NCBI GenBank assembly: GCA_900318035.1
Contig: ONJC01000013.1
Span: 1-58,632, forward strand
From: an uncultured Methanobrevibacter sp.
GTDB lineage: Archaea; Methanobacteriota; Methanobacteria; Methanobacteriales; Methanobacteriaceae
DNA: 58,632 nucleotides
Direction of reading: 5' to 3'
Part shown: positions 50,627 to 58,632 of the stretch, one piece after another
How positions within the stretch are numbered: the stretch's first letter is position 1
How the letters are laid out: each line of letters begins with the position of its first letter
The notes under the pieces: model-generated
Seen by the model: only the letters and a program-made list of their open reading frames with translations
Told to the model about the DNA's origin: nothing
Database searches by the model: none
Made by a program: the position numbers and the translations under genes

Positions 50627-51064
50627 ATGAATTTTAACAAAAAATTAATTGCATTGTTAGCAATATTCTGTGTTGTTCTTTCAGCAGGTATCGTTTGCGC
50701 TGAAGAAAGTCAAGACGCTGGCGTTGGAGATGTAGGTCAACAAACCACTGTAAACGGCGATACTGGTGCAGACACTACAGGTAATGGTGCGGAAACTACC
50801 GGCACTACAGATGCTCCAGTTCAGGATGCAACTTCAAATGAAACTGCAACCGCTGCAAATGTCACTTCAAATGCAACTGTCAATAATGCCAATACTACTG
50901 GAAATGCAACTACTGGAAATGCAACAAATAACGCTACTGGAAATGTAACTAATTCAACTTCACTTCCAAAAGCGATTCAAAATTTCGTAACCGGTAACCC
51001 AATTTTAATTTTAGCATTTGTAATTATAGTAGGTGCTGGTGCATATTTCTATAAAAGAAATTAG
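50627..51064 (+). CDS. Small Thr/Asn/Ala-rich surface protein with TGNPI anchor
   Basis: The 145-residue protein has a signal peptide (MNFNKKLIALLAIFCVVLSAG, cut near VCA-EE), a low-complexity Thr/Asn/Ala/Gly stretch rich in N-x-T sequons and a C-terminal anchor: TGNPI, a hydrophobic helix and YKRN. The same TGNPI signature occurs in the adhesin-like protein at the window start. It is probably a stalk or mucin-like surface protein. A TATA-like TTTATATATG lies about 100 bases upstream, suggesting a long leader. Confidence 0.78.
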   Translation: MNFNKKLIALLAIFCVVLSAGIVCAEESQDAGVGDVGQQTTVNGDTGADTTGNGAETTGTTDAPVQDATSNETATAANVTSNATVNNANTTGNATTGNATNNATGNVTNSTSLPKAIQNFVTGNPILILAFVIIVGAGAYFYKRN

Positions 51065-51095
51065 GCTTTGATATTTAGCCTAACTTTTTTATTTT
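51061..51095 (+). terminator. Terminator after the small surface protein
   Basis: TTAGGCT and AGCCTAA form a 7-bp perfect stem followed by CTTTTTT; the left arm overlaps the stop codon. Confidence 0.75.
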
Positions 51096-51157
51096 TTTAT
51101 CTTTTTTTTAAATAATTTCTCAAAATATATATCCTATTAAATTCAATAGTTCAAACA

Positions 51158-51880
51158 ATGATTAAACGAGACTATCTGATAATTCTGATTCTGCTGATTG
51201 TTATTCTTGCATGCTGCATTGCCATTTTCAATGCAACTTCAATCAAAGGCAATAACTCTGAAGGCATCTCCTATGAGGTGTTGGCCAATGATACAGTTAA
51301 TGATAAGGGCAGCGTCAGCGTGATTAGAAATATCGGAAATCCTGATTCCCATAAAATAGCTTATGTGGTAGGCGTTCATCCTCTTGAAAACGAAACCCAC
51401 AAAACACTTCTCAAGTTACTTCCTCCATTAACGGATCTCAACCACTGCTATGACATATACATCATTAATGTAACAGAGGATGTAGGCTATTATGGAGACG
51501 GTTTATCAGACAACAGTCCTGGAAGGCAAAACGGACAGAACCTGGCATTGAAATATGTATATCCTGAAATTGCTGACGGAGACTATGAACTGGCAGTTGA
51601 CGTTCATTCAAATGTCGGTGCATATCCATATAAGACATTCGTCTTCAGCCCTGTTAATAAATCAGCAGGAAGCAAGTATGCAAGAGATATAGCCGGTGAA
51701 TGCGAAAACATTTCATATTATGTGCCGGATTCCACAACAAGCGGGCCTTACCTGACAATACCATTGAATAAAAACGGCGTGCCTGCATTCTACTTTGAAG
51801 AATACAGCTTCGCATCTCAAAGCGAAAAGGACATGCACATGATGGAACTGATAAATGCAGTGGACAACTTGGACTTTTAA
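51158..51880 (+). CDS. Membrane-anchored AstE/AspA-like zinc hydrolase (M14 fold)
   Basis: The 240-residue protein has an N-terminal signal anchor (YLIILILLIVILACCIAIF) and an outside domain of the succinylglutamate desuccinylase/aspartoacylase type: GVHPLENETH (H-x2-E zinc ligands), VDVHSNVGAYP (third ligand) and FYFEEYSF near the end as catalytic Glu candidate. Such proteins cleave amides or peptides with one zinc. In methanogens the target is unknown. The DUF89 gene follows 11 bases later, so the two form an operon. Confidence 0.72.
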   Translation: MIKRDYLIILILLIVILACCIAIFNATSIKGNNSEGISYEVLANDTVNDKGSVSVIRNIGNPDSHKIAYVVGVHPLENETHKTLLKLLPPLTDLNHCYDIYIINVTEDVGYYGDGLSDNSPGRQNGQNLALKYVYPEIADGDYELAVDVHSNVGAYPYKTFVFSPVNKSAGSKYARDIAGECENISYYVPDSTTSGPYLTIPLNKNGVPAFYFEEYSFASQSEKDMHMMELINAVDNLDF

Positions 51881-51891
51881 GGAGTGATATT

Positions 51892-52752
51892 ATCAAATCG
51901 TATTATGAATGCGGACCGTGCATCTTAAGGCAGGTCGGGGAAGTCATTGATTTGTCGACAAACGACGAGAATTTAAAATTTGAACTGATGCAAAACTGCA
52001 TGATTCACATGGCTGAAAACTTCTCTAAAAACTCACAGCCGAACAAGATTGCAACTGAGGTCAACCAGTACATCAAACAAAAAACGCAATGCCCTGACGC
52101 ATATTCAAAACAGAAAGAAATGAGCAATGAAATTGCATTGTCCCTAATTGATAATGTGCAGGAGATCTTAAATACTGACAATAGTCTGGAAACATATGTT
52201 AAAGTTGCAATTGTCGGCAATATCCTTGATTTTGGACCGTATAGTATCAATACAGATTTCAAAACTCTGATAAAAGATAGCTTGAATAGGGAATTGAGCA
52301 TCAATGACACTGGCGAGTTTGAAAGGGCGTTGAATTTTCATAGTGATGTCCTGTATCTGGCAGACAATTCCGGTGAAATAGTATTCGACAGGGTGCTGAT
52401 TGAAAAAATGATTGACTATGACGTTAATGTCACTGTGGCAGTTAAAAGCTCTCCAATCGTTAATGATGCATGCACAAAGGAAGCTGTTGAGGCAGGATTG
52501 GATGAATTTGGTGAAATCATCACTGTTGGAAGTGATTCGGGCGGAATTGTTGAGGAAATGTTTTCCGATGATTTTAGAAAAATATTTGATAAAAGCGATT
52601 TTATAGTATCAAAAGGGATGGCAAATTATGAGGGGCTGACAGAAATGGATTTAGGCAGAAAGGATGTCTTTGCGCTTCTCTGCAGCAAATGCAATCCAAT
52701 CTCCAGAAACCTGTCAGTTGATAAAAATTCGTTTGTTTTAAAAAAAATATGA
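51892..52752 (+). CDS. DUF89/ARMT1-like protein with apparent ATC start codon
   Basis: The family start YYECGPCILRQVGE (with C-x2-C) lies in frame at 51901, and ADNSGEIVFD, FIVSKGMANYEGL and LLCSKCNPI are typical DUF89 motifs. DUF89 proteins include metal-dependent phosphatases and the carboxyl methyltransferase ARMT1; related archaeal ones are thought to hydrolyse phosphate esters. A ribosome site GGAGTGAT (51881) is followed by ATTATCAAATCG, where ATTATGAAATCG would be expected; no ATG, GTG or TTG in frame keeps the cysteine motif. So translation may start at ATC or ATT, or the start codon was mutated. Confidence 0.78.
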   Translation: MKSYYECGPCILRQVGEVIDLSTNDENLKFELMQNCMIHMAENFSKNSQPNKIATEVNQYIKQKTQCPDAYSKQKEMSNEIALSLIDNVQEILNTDNSLETYVKVAIVGNILDFGPYSINTDFKTLIKDSLNRELSINDTGEFERALNFHSDVLYLADNSGEIVFDRVLIEKMIDYDVNVTVAVKSSPIVNDACTKEAVEAGLDEFGEIITVGSDSGGIVEEMFSDDFRKIFDKSDFIVSKGMANYEGLTEMDLGRKDVFALLCSKCNPISRNLSVDKNSFVLKKI

Positions 52753-52768
52753 TTGTGGATTGGGATGT

Positions 52769-53728
52769 TTAAATAACTTCAAAACCAAGGAGATTTACCT
52801 TGTTTGAAATCAGTTTAGGGTCATCATCTATCTCTTCGGACAATTTTGTTGTAATATATTTTTTGTTGTCATCTGCAAAAACAGTAGCTAGGGTCAAATC
52901 GTCATTGTCCATTAAAACACCAGCAAGGAAGTTTGCTCCACTGGAAATGCCTATTCCCAAACCGAATTCCTTAGCTATTCTTTTTGACATGTTTATTGCA
53001 TCACAGTCATGAATCAGAACAATGTCATCTATCAGATCCTGATCAACGATTCCCGGAATAAAGTCATCTCCTATTCCTTCAATCATATGGCTTCCCTCTT
53101 CCATGCCCATTTTAAGAATTGATAATGTTGACGGTTCAAGTGCAAATATTTTGGAATCAGGATTGTTGTCCTTTAATCTTTTTCCGATTCCCATCAATGT
53201 TCCTCCTGTACCGATTCCGGATACGAAGGCATTGACATCAGGAACTGCATCTATGATTTCCTGGCCTGTTGTTTTATACTGCGCTTCCACATTTAATGGA
53301 TTGTCAAATTGGAGTGGTCTGAATGCATTGGTTTTGAGTGCAAATTCTTCTGCAAGTTTTAAAGCGCCTTTGAATCCTCCTTCTTCTTTGGATACGAGAT
53401 GAACATGTGCTCCGTACATCTGAAGGATTTTTCTTCTCTCAAGGGATACCCAGTCGGGCATGAATATATGGACCTCATGGCCTAAAAGAGCTCCAAAAGC
53501 GCTGAAGGCAATGCCTGTGTTTCCGCTTGTAACTTCTACAATGGACTGACCTTCAGCCAAATTGCCGTTTTCCTTTTCTTTTAGGAGAATATATAGGGCT
53601 ATTCTATCTTTAATACTTCCTGAATAATTGTAATATTCAAGTTTGGTATATATGCTGCCTTGTTTTCCTTCATACTCATAATCGATTTTAATCATTGGGG
53701 TGTTTCCAACTAAATTTTCTACATTCAT
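52769..53728 (-). CDS. cysK: Cysteine synthase-type PLP enzyme
   Basis: The protein (MNVENLVGNTPMIKIDYEYE start, 319 residues) is a fold-type II PLP enzyme of the cysteine synthase group. The PLP Lys is in SGSIKDRIA, substrate loop TSGNTGIA, PLP phosphate loop SGIGTGGTLMG. It makes cysteine from O-acetylserine or O-phosphoserine and sulfide; the donor cannot be told. An ATG 14 codons upstream (53770) is possible, but MNVENLVGNTP is the usual family start. It is minus-strand and convergent with the DUF89 gene. Confidence 0.82.
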   Translation of the reverse strand: MNVENLVGNTPMIKIDYEYEGKQGSIYTKLEYYNYSGSIKDRIALYILLKEKENGNLAEGQSIVEVTSGNTGIAFSAFGALLGHEVHIFMPDWVSLERRKILQMYGAHVHLVSKEEGGFKGALKLAEEFALKTNAFRPLQFDNPLNVEAQYKTTGQEIIDAVPDVNAFVSGIGTGGTLMGIGKRLKDNNPDSKIFALEPSTLSILKMGMEEGSHMIEGIGDDFIPGIVDQDLIDDIVLIHDCDAINMSKRIAKEFGLGIGISSGANFLAGVLMDNDDLTLATVFADDNKKYITTKLSEEIDDDPKLISNKVNLLGFEVI

Positions 53729-53832
53729 AACATTCAATCCAAAAAATCTAACATTGTTATTTATGTTCATCTTTAATAAAATATTTTTTTGTATTCAAAG
53801 GATTACAAATAGAAATTTTAACTAAATTCAGT

Positions 53833-54321
53833 TCATTGTTTGGACCATTGGTAGGCTATTCTGGGCGAACCGTCTCTGACATATACTGTTCCGCATTTTT
53901 CAAAGCCGTTCTTTTCAATCTGCCTTTGCATTACAGTATTGCTTTTGTGGGTATCTATCCTGATGTTGTCTGAAATGCTTTTGCAATATGTTATGGCGCA
54001 TTTGAATATTCCGTGAAGCTTCCCGTCACTTGCAATTCTATGCACGGTAACATATGGACATTCGTTAATCCATGCACCATCTTCTATGTATTGGTAGGTT
54101 GGTTCATCACCGCTGAACAGTGCAAAAACACCATGGGGTTTATCATCTTCACATATTACATGACAAACTTCATTTTCAATATCCTCTATGATTAATTCTT
54201 TTGATGGATACGAACGGCCCCACTGATTGGGATTTCCGGACTGTATCATGAAATCCTGAGCCATTGAGTATATCTTCATGATGTCATCCAAATCTTTTGG
54301 CTTTGCTTTTCTAACATGCAT
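53833..54321 (-). CDS. GNAT family N-acetyltransferase
   Basis: The 162-residue protein starts MHVRKAKPKDLDDIMKIYSM and shows a GNAT-like core (FALFSGDEPTYQYIEDG, then VHRIASDGKLHGIFKCAI as acetyl-CoA loop region and IRIDTHKSNTVMQRQIEKNGF). This matches the acetyltransferase group often annotated as YjaB/RimI-like in Firmicutes. The substrate is unknown. Stands alone on the minus strand. Confidence 0.8.
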   Translation of the reverse strand: MHVRKAKPKDLDDIMKIYSMAQDFMIQSGNPNQWGRSYPSKELIIEDIENEVCHVICEDDKPHGVFALFSGDEPTYQYIEDGAWINECPYVTVHRIASDGKLHGIFKCAITYCKSISDNIRIDTHKSNTVMQRQIEKNGFEKCGTVYVRDGSPRIAYQWSKQ

Positions 54322-54456
54322 TATTTAGTCTCCAGATATATTTACAGTTATATTTTTTTTAGCTATATTATTAAATATTTGCTATAACAGAAATATCCCT
54401 GTTTAGATGGTTTAATATACAAAGTCAGACTTGTTTAATGTGGCAATGGTGAAAAA

Positions 54457-54695
54457 ATGGAGAATAAACAGTTTGAATTGATTGAAGAGCCGGAATTGTT
54501 TAAATGCAAGAAATCCTCAGGGTGAACTGGGTGATGAAATGATTGAATTGTGGATTGAATATATATTATGGCGATGAATTGGATGAATATCTGCGCCAAG
54601 CAGTTTTTAGTGAAGTTTTGTGCATCTTAAAAGAGTGTCCTGACAGTGTTGCCGGAGAGATTATCACTTGGCTGTGTGTTATGGCTCAAAAATAG
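54457..54695 (+). pseudogene. Small gene broken by two frameshifts
   Basis: GGTGAAAAA precedes an ATG at 54457 that opens MENKQFELIEEPELFKCKKS and stops at 54525. The reading continues in the next frame (GELGDEMIELWIEY) and then in the third (GDELDEYLRQAVFSEVLCIL to AQK, stop at 54695). Joined, they would give one acidic helical protein of about 78 residues. Two shifts in 240 bases mean it is a pseudogene unless the sequence has errors. Family not recognised. Confidence 0.6.
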
Positions 54696-54707
54696 AAATT
54701 TTTCATA

Positions 54708-54929
54708 TTAATTCTCATTAAGGTTATATGCATCATATGCTGAAAAAATTCTTAATATAATTCCGACTACGGTTTGTAGATATGGTATTTGTGTAAACAG
54801 GAGTGCAAACCATATGACGATAAATCCTATTAAAAATTTCAAACCTCTTCCAAAGTCTCCTTTAATCATTTGTCCAAGACCGGGTACAATAAAAGAACAT
54901 ACTGCTTTAATTAAATTATCTGAATCCAT
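54708..54929 (-). CDS. Small two-helix membrane protein
   Basis: The 73-residue protein starts MDSDNLIKAVCSFIVPGLGQ and has two transmembrane helices with a GLGQM and G-D-F turn; it resembles TM2-like small membrane proteins. No function known. It ends only 12 bases from the pseudogene stop and reads toward it. Confidence 0.65.
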   Translation of the reverse strand: MDSDNLIKAVCSFIVPGLGQMIKGDFGRGLKFLIGFIVIWFALLFTQIPYLQTVVGIILRIFSAYDAYNLNEN

Positions 54930-55080
54930 ATTAGGTCTCCTTTAAGATTACTTATATGTATTATATTTTTGTTTAGATTACTATTTATTATGTCCTTGTT
55001 GTCAATTTTTCTAATTGAAAAACAAATTATTTCTAATCTCTCTGAAATAGTCATGTTTATATATCATGAATGAAATAGTA

Positions 55081-55100
55081 TACCTAACGAACGGTAGGTT
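55081..55100 (+). promoter_or_regulatory. Operator-like palindrome before the second TetR gene
   Basis: ACCTA-ACGAACGG-TAGGT overlaps the ribosome site region directly before the ATG of the tetR gene; the inner ACGAACGG is partly palindromic too. A typical place for TetR autorepression. Confidence 0.6.
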
Positions 55101-55105
55101 GGATT

Positions 55106-55732
55106 ATGAGTACTAAAGAAAAAATTTTTGATGTATCACTGGATTTGTTTTCAAGGAAAGGATATGATTCAGTTTCACTAAGAGAAATAGCAGAAGAGGT
55201 TGGCATTAAAAAAAGTTCAATATATAGTCATTATCCTTCAAAAGAAGCAATACTGATGGATATATTTGAGTATTTCCAAGACCTTTTCGAATATGATGAA
55301 TTATTGAATAGTAAAGATCTGCTTTTGGAATCAGACAATGAAATATTGCTTGAAAATCCGGAGATGTTCTATCACATGGGTTCTGAAGCCATAAAGGGAA
55401 TGTTTTCAGAAGAGAGAAACCTGAAAATCTGGAAACTGATATTTATTCAAATGCATTATAACGAATACATTAGGATGTTTTTCCAAAATGAAATACTTGT
55501 TAAACCATTGCTTTTCTGGAATAGGTTTTTTACTATTTTAAAGGAAAATGGAATAATACGTCCTGAGTGCAATCCAAAACTGCTGGCCAAGGAATATTAC
55601 AGCTTTCCGATATACCTGCTTTTGGAAATGTGTGCAAAATATGACGATATTCCAAAAAGTTGCCTGGACAATTTCTTTTATGAAGCCGAAGAGCATGCAA
55701 AATTTCTGCTCGATTGCGTAAAGGTGAAATAG
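55106..55732 (+). CDS. TetR/AcrR family transcription regulator
   Basis: The 208-residue protein has the TetR helix-turn-helix at the N-terminus (KEKIFDVSLDLFSRKGYDSVSLREIA, EEVGIKKSSIYSHYPSKEA) and a helical ligand domain. It resembles the TetR at 29538 over the first 60 residues and in length (paralog). It leads an operon with a radical SAM protein (start directly at its stop) and a DUF116 protein. The palindrome at its start suggests autorepression. Confidence 0.88.
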   Translation: MSTKEKIFDVSLDLFSRKGYDSVSLREIAEEVGIKKSSIYSHYPSKEAILMDIFEYFQDLFEYDELLNSKDLLLESDNEILLENPEMFYHMGSEAIKGMFSEERNLKIWKLIFIQMHYNEYIRMFFQNEILVKPLLFWNRFFTILKENGIIRPECNPKLLAKEYYSFPIYLLLEMCAKYDDIPKSCLDNFFYEAEEHAKFLLDCVKVK

Positions 55733-56830
55733 ATGTATGACACATTCAACATTCAGGAATATCTGGCAGAAGGTGTTGAACTGATAGTAAAGGATGCATT
55801 GAAAGCCACATTTAAAAATCCAAAAGAAAGTTTATTTCTGCTTAAATTCTCGAAAAATGCAAAAAAAGCCACAGAAATCCGGAAAAGGTATGAAAAAGAC
55901 GGTCAGAACATCCCCGCATTTTTAATAGCAAGCATTACAAGCAGCTGTAATCTGCATTGCACAGGCTGTTATTCACGAGCAAATAATTCCTGCAGTGATG
56001 AAATTCCATCAAATCAGCTTTCGGCAGATGATTGGGGAAATATTTTCACACAGGCAAGGGAGATGGGAATAAGTTTCATTGTTCTTGCCGGCGGAGAGCC
56101 AATGATTAGAGATGACGTCATAGTCAAAGCAAGCAAATTCAGCGAAATATTATTCCCCATATTTACAAACGGAACCATGCTGAATGATGATTATATGAAT
56201 TTATTCGACAAAAACCGAAATCTTGTGCCGATATTTTCCATTGAAGGGGATGAGGAGATTACAGATTCAAGACGGGGAAAGGGTGTTTACAGACAGTTAG
56301 TAAACTCAATGGAGATAATGAAGAAAAAGAATATTATCTTTGGAGCTTCACTAACTTTCACAAAAGGAAACATTTTATCACTGGTTTCAAATGAATTCAT
56401 AGACAAACTGCGTGATTTCGGCTGTAAGGTGGTGTTTTTCATTGAATATGTTCCTCTCAACAAACAAGCTGCTGCCATGGCGCCAAGCGACAGAGAAAGG
56501 GACATGTTATTCAGCAAAATCGATAGTCTGCGCAGAGAATATGATGACATGCTGTTCATGTCATTTCCTGGTGATGAAAAGACCTCCGGAGGATGTCTGG
56601 CAGCGGGAAGGGGATTTTTCCATATCAACTCACATGGCGGTGCCGAACCGTGCCCGGCTTCACCTTTCTCTGATGTCAATGTAAAGGACACATCACTTCT
56701 TGAAGCGTTGGATTCAAACCTCTTTAAATCACTGAGGGATGAAGGAATCCTGATGGATGACCATGAAGGCGGATGCGTTTTGTTTGAACATGAGGATGAT
56801 GTGAAGAGAATACTCAACAGGGTGAAATAA
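55733..56830 (+). CDS. Radical SAM protein
   Basis: The 365-residue protein has the radical SAM cluster motif C72-x3-C76-x2-C79 (SCNLHCTGCYSRA), the GGEP motif (LAGGEPMIRDD) and a C-terminal part with EPCPASPFSDV, where the conserved Cys may belong to a shortened auxiliary cluster region. Related methanogen proteins include heme synthesis AhbC/AhbD-like and peptide-modifying enzymes. No precursor peptide was found nearby. It forms an operon with TetR and DUF116 proteins, so a stress- or drug-linked modification is plausible. Confidence 0.82.
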   Translation: MYDTFNIQEYLAEGVELIVKDALKATFKNPKESLFLLKFSKNAKKATEIRKRYEKDGQNIPAFLIASITSSCNLHCTGCYSRANNSCSDEIPSNQLSADDWGNIFTQAREMGISFIVLAGGEPMIRDDVIVKASKFSEILFPIFTNGTMLNDDYMNLFDKNRNLVPIFSIEGDEEITDSRRGKGVYRQLVNSMEIMKKKNIIFGASLTFTKGNILSLVSNEFIDKLRDFGCKVVFFIEYVPLNKQAAAMAPSDRERDMLFSKIDSLRREYDDMLFMSFPGDEKTSGGCLAAGRGFFHINSHGGAEPCPASPFSDVNVKDTSLLEALDSNLFKSLRDEGILMDDHEGGCVLFEHEDDVKRILNRVK

Positions 56831-57855
56831 TGGACAGTAAACTGTTTCCATATAAATTGAATCCAAAATATTATGGTGATGTTAAGGATTTTGGAGATGA
56901 ATATTTGGAGTTCTGCAAAAAATTCAATTTTAAAAGTGAAGAGGAATCTCTTGAAGCATTATGTATTGGTGTTTATTGGTATCTCTATGGTTCTACAGCT
57001 TTGGATTTAAATAGCAATATTCATCAGGCTTTAGCAAATCTTGCAGAATATAGAAGAACATTTCCGGAGGATAAACATTTCATTGATGAATTGAGAGGAA
57101 AGCTTTTAACAAAATTCCTGTTCAAACCATATATGAAAAACAATGAAGAGTTAACTGAAGAAAACCTAAATCTGCTAATCAATTTCCTCGAAGCCACAGG
57201 TGATTATATGGATCAGATTCCTCATTTCAGAAATTTCACCCATGAATTGGATGACTGTATAGAATTGACAAAATGGTTTTGTGAAAATAGCGGCAGATAT
57301 CTTGGAGAATATACATCGAATATAGAAAAATATCTTGAAAATAATCACGCCAGTCATCTGATGGAGGAGGATGTGATTTTCTATCATGGTCATGAACTTG
57401 AATATCATCTAAACATGCTGGGAGCCGAGATTATGAACAGGATATTCAGGGAGGATTTTGAATCTAAACCAAGAAAGGCAATAATACTGCCAGGTTGCAT
57501 GAATGCAAACAGCAAAAAATGCCGGGCAAATGAAGATGCTTTGGGTGATGTATGCACTTTCTGCAATCCTGGATGCAATGTTTTTAAAATCACTAAAGCT
57601 TTTCCTAATCATGAGGTATACATTGTATCTCATGAATCAACAGCATTTAGAGGTGCTCGAAAAGAGGACATTGATGAGTTAGGCATCATAGGAATTACAT
57701 GTGTTTTGAATTTAATTTCAGGAGGCTGGAAATCAAGCAATCTTTCAATACCTCCCCAATGTGTGCTGCTGAATAATGTTGCATGCAAAAAGCATTGGCT
57801 GGAAGAAGACATCTATGGCGAAATAGATTGCAGTGAGTTGAAATTAAAGGTTTGA
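56830..57855 (+). CDS. DUF116 family protein
   Basis: The 341-residue protein overlaps the radical SAM gene by one base (TAATG). The C-terminal half matches DUF116: ILPGCMNANSKKCRA, GDVCTFCNPGCNVFKI, GIIGITCVLNLISGGWKS and NNVACKKHW, a set of Cys residues that may hold an Fe-S cluster or metal. The N-terminal half is helical without known motif. Function unknown; operon position ties it to the radical SAM enzyme. Confidence 0.8.
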   Translation: MDSKLFPYKLNPKYYGDVKDFGDEYLEFCKKFNFKSEEESLEALCIGVYWYLYGSTALDLNSNIHQALANLAEYRRTFPEDKHFIDELRGKLLTKFLFKPYMKNNEELTEENLNLLINFLEATGDYMDQIPHFRNFTHELDDCIELTKWFCENSGRYLGEYTSNIEKYLENNHASHLMEEDVIFYHGHELEYHLNMLGAEIMNRIFREDFESKPRKAIILPGCMNANSKKCRANEDALGDVCTFCNPGCNVFKITKAFPNHEVYIVSHESTAFRGARKEDIDELGIIGITCVLNLISGGWKSSNLSIPPQCVLLNNVACKKHWLEEDIYGEIDCSELKLKV

Positions 57856-57863
57856 AATTCAAA

Positions 57864-57923
57864 GCCTTAAAAAGGCATATTTTGGAGAAAAATGTAACAT
57901 ATTTAATAATAATGTACATTTTT
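57864..57923 (+). terminator. Terminator hairpin and longer inverted repeat before the kinase gene
   Basis: GCCTT-AAA-AAGGC (57864-57876) followed by ATATTTT likely ends the radical SAM operon. AAAAATGTA (57888) and TACATTTTT (57915) form a 9-bp inverted repeat around an AT-rich centre, which could instead be an operator for the next gene. Confidence 0.5.
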
Positions 57924-58009
57924 GTTCTACAAAGTTTTATATAATACATTTAATAGACTATTAGTGTGGTTCTTTATCTGATAAAATAAATAAGTTTAGG
58001 TAGAAAAAA

Positions 58010-58632
58010 ATGAACAATGCAACAAAAATATTAACAATTCAGGATATATCATGCTTCGGACAGTGCTCTATTACAGTTGCACTGCCTGTGGTTTCAGCAT
58101 TTGGAATAGAAACTGCAATTCTTCCTTCAGCAGTTCTGTCAACACATACTTCCGGTTTCACTGATTTTACTGTTAGGGACTTAACAGAAGACCTTCCTGA
58201 AATCAGAAAACATTGGGAAAAAGAGGAAATATATTTTGATGCAATATATACTGGATTTATAGCATCAATAGAGCAATTGGACTACATCAAAGAAATCATC
58301 GATTCCAGACTGAAACCTAATGGACTTGTATTCGTTGACCCTGCAATGGCAGACCATGGTGAATTCTACAACGGGTTCGACCAGGAATTTGCTGACAAGA
58401 TGGGTGAACTCTGTAAATTAGGCGATTATATTCTTCCAAATACCACTGAAGCATGTTTCATATTGCATAAACCTTGGAAAGAGGAATTCACAAGAGAAGA
58501 AATGTTGGAAATGGCAAACGACCTTCAGGAATTTACAAAAAGACATGTGATATTGAAAGGTGACACACACAATGAAAACGAGTTGGGAATGATTGTTTTG
58601 GATAAAGAGGAATCCACAACAGACATTGTCTA
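58010..58632 (+). CDS. Pyridoxal/pyridoxamine kinase-like protein, 3' end outside window
   Basis: The visible 207 residues match the ribokinase-like pyridoxamine kinase family: KILTIQDISCFGQCSITVAL start (binding loop), PVVSAFGIETAILPSAVLST, then VFVDPAMADHGEFYNGFDQ and LPNTTEACFIL. It would phosphorylate vitamin B6 forms to salvage PLP. The active-site end (GTGD motif) lies beyond the window. The start is fixed by the family; no strong ribosome site is seen before it. Confidence 0.82.
   Translation, partial: MNNATKILTIQDISCFGQCSITVALPVVSAFGIETAILPSAVLSTHTSGFTDFTVRDLTEDLPEIRKHWEKEEIYFDAIYTGFIASIEQLDYIKEIIDSRLKPNGLVFVDPAMADHGEFYNGFDQEFADKMGELCKLGDYILPNTTEACFILHKPWKEEFTREEMLEMANDLQEFTKRHVILKGDTHNENELGMIVLDKEESTTDIV

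Overview
The window is AT-rich archaeal DNA, best explained as a gut or rumen Methanobrevibacter (Methanobacteriales). Pointers are two large adhesin-like surface proteins, one with an embedded papain-type protease, a V4R-domain regulator of the MsvR type, DUF447, DUF116 and DUF2207 proteins, an EF-2 type paralog, TATA-box promoters and GGTGA-type ribosome sites. Several genes look bacterial in origin: DTD1-type deacylase, family 1 uracil-DNA glycosylase, SstT, a Thg1-like protein of bacterial type and an Rpn-type nuclease.

Layout. 1-7.4 kb: adhesin-like proteins. 7.7-18.5 kb: mixed metabolic and regulatory genes (methyltransferase, Cas4-like nuclease, Fe-S flavoprotein, Rpn nuclease with a duplicated tail, ferredoxin, NAD kinase, IscU-like/GGGtGRT pair, Nudix, GNAT, MsvR-like regulator, amidohydrolase). 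18.6-21.3 kb: mdh-sstT-dtd run. 21.3-25.1 kb: a five-gene envelope operon around TelA, followed by a DUF2207 protein. 27-32 kb: ung, YkgJ-like, YgjV-like, a TetR-GNAT-flavoprotein operon and a NimA-like protein. 32.0-36.3 kb: a dense tRNA array. 36.5-39.7 kb: MarR plus two tandem MFS exporters. 39.8-48.9 kb: VWA protein, small proteins, Thg1-like protein, degenerate EF-2 paralog, DUF447, small winged helix, a 1037-residue DUF4145-like/zinc-ribbon/repeat protein and a KxDG RNA ligase. 49-58.6 kb: flavin disulfide oxidoreductase, small surface protein, AstE-like protein, DUF89, cysteine synthase, GNAT, TetR-radical SAM-DUF116 operon and the start of a pyridoxamine kinase.

The most unusual part is 32-49 kb. 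The array holds 22 tRNA genes that fold well, for 18 amino acids (no clear Thr or Leu), and six degenerate tRNA-like genes. Most of the longer spacers hold a stem-loop, many with perfect or G-U-preserved arms. Two 88-nt elements can be read either as 36-codon zinc-finger-like ORFs or as D-armless tRNA-like RNAs, and each is preceded by three 83-84 bp units carrying a TATA box and, in most units, a hairpin. The tRNA-His gene already encodes G-1. Five to 13 kb downstream lie a Thg1-like 3'-5' polymerase, an EF-2 paralog that has lost its P-loop and domains III-V, a DUF4145 (HEPN-like) protein and an RNA ligase. I infer that the region may be an accessory tRNA and tRNA-repair island. The gene identities are well supported; the functional link between them is not proven.
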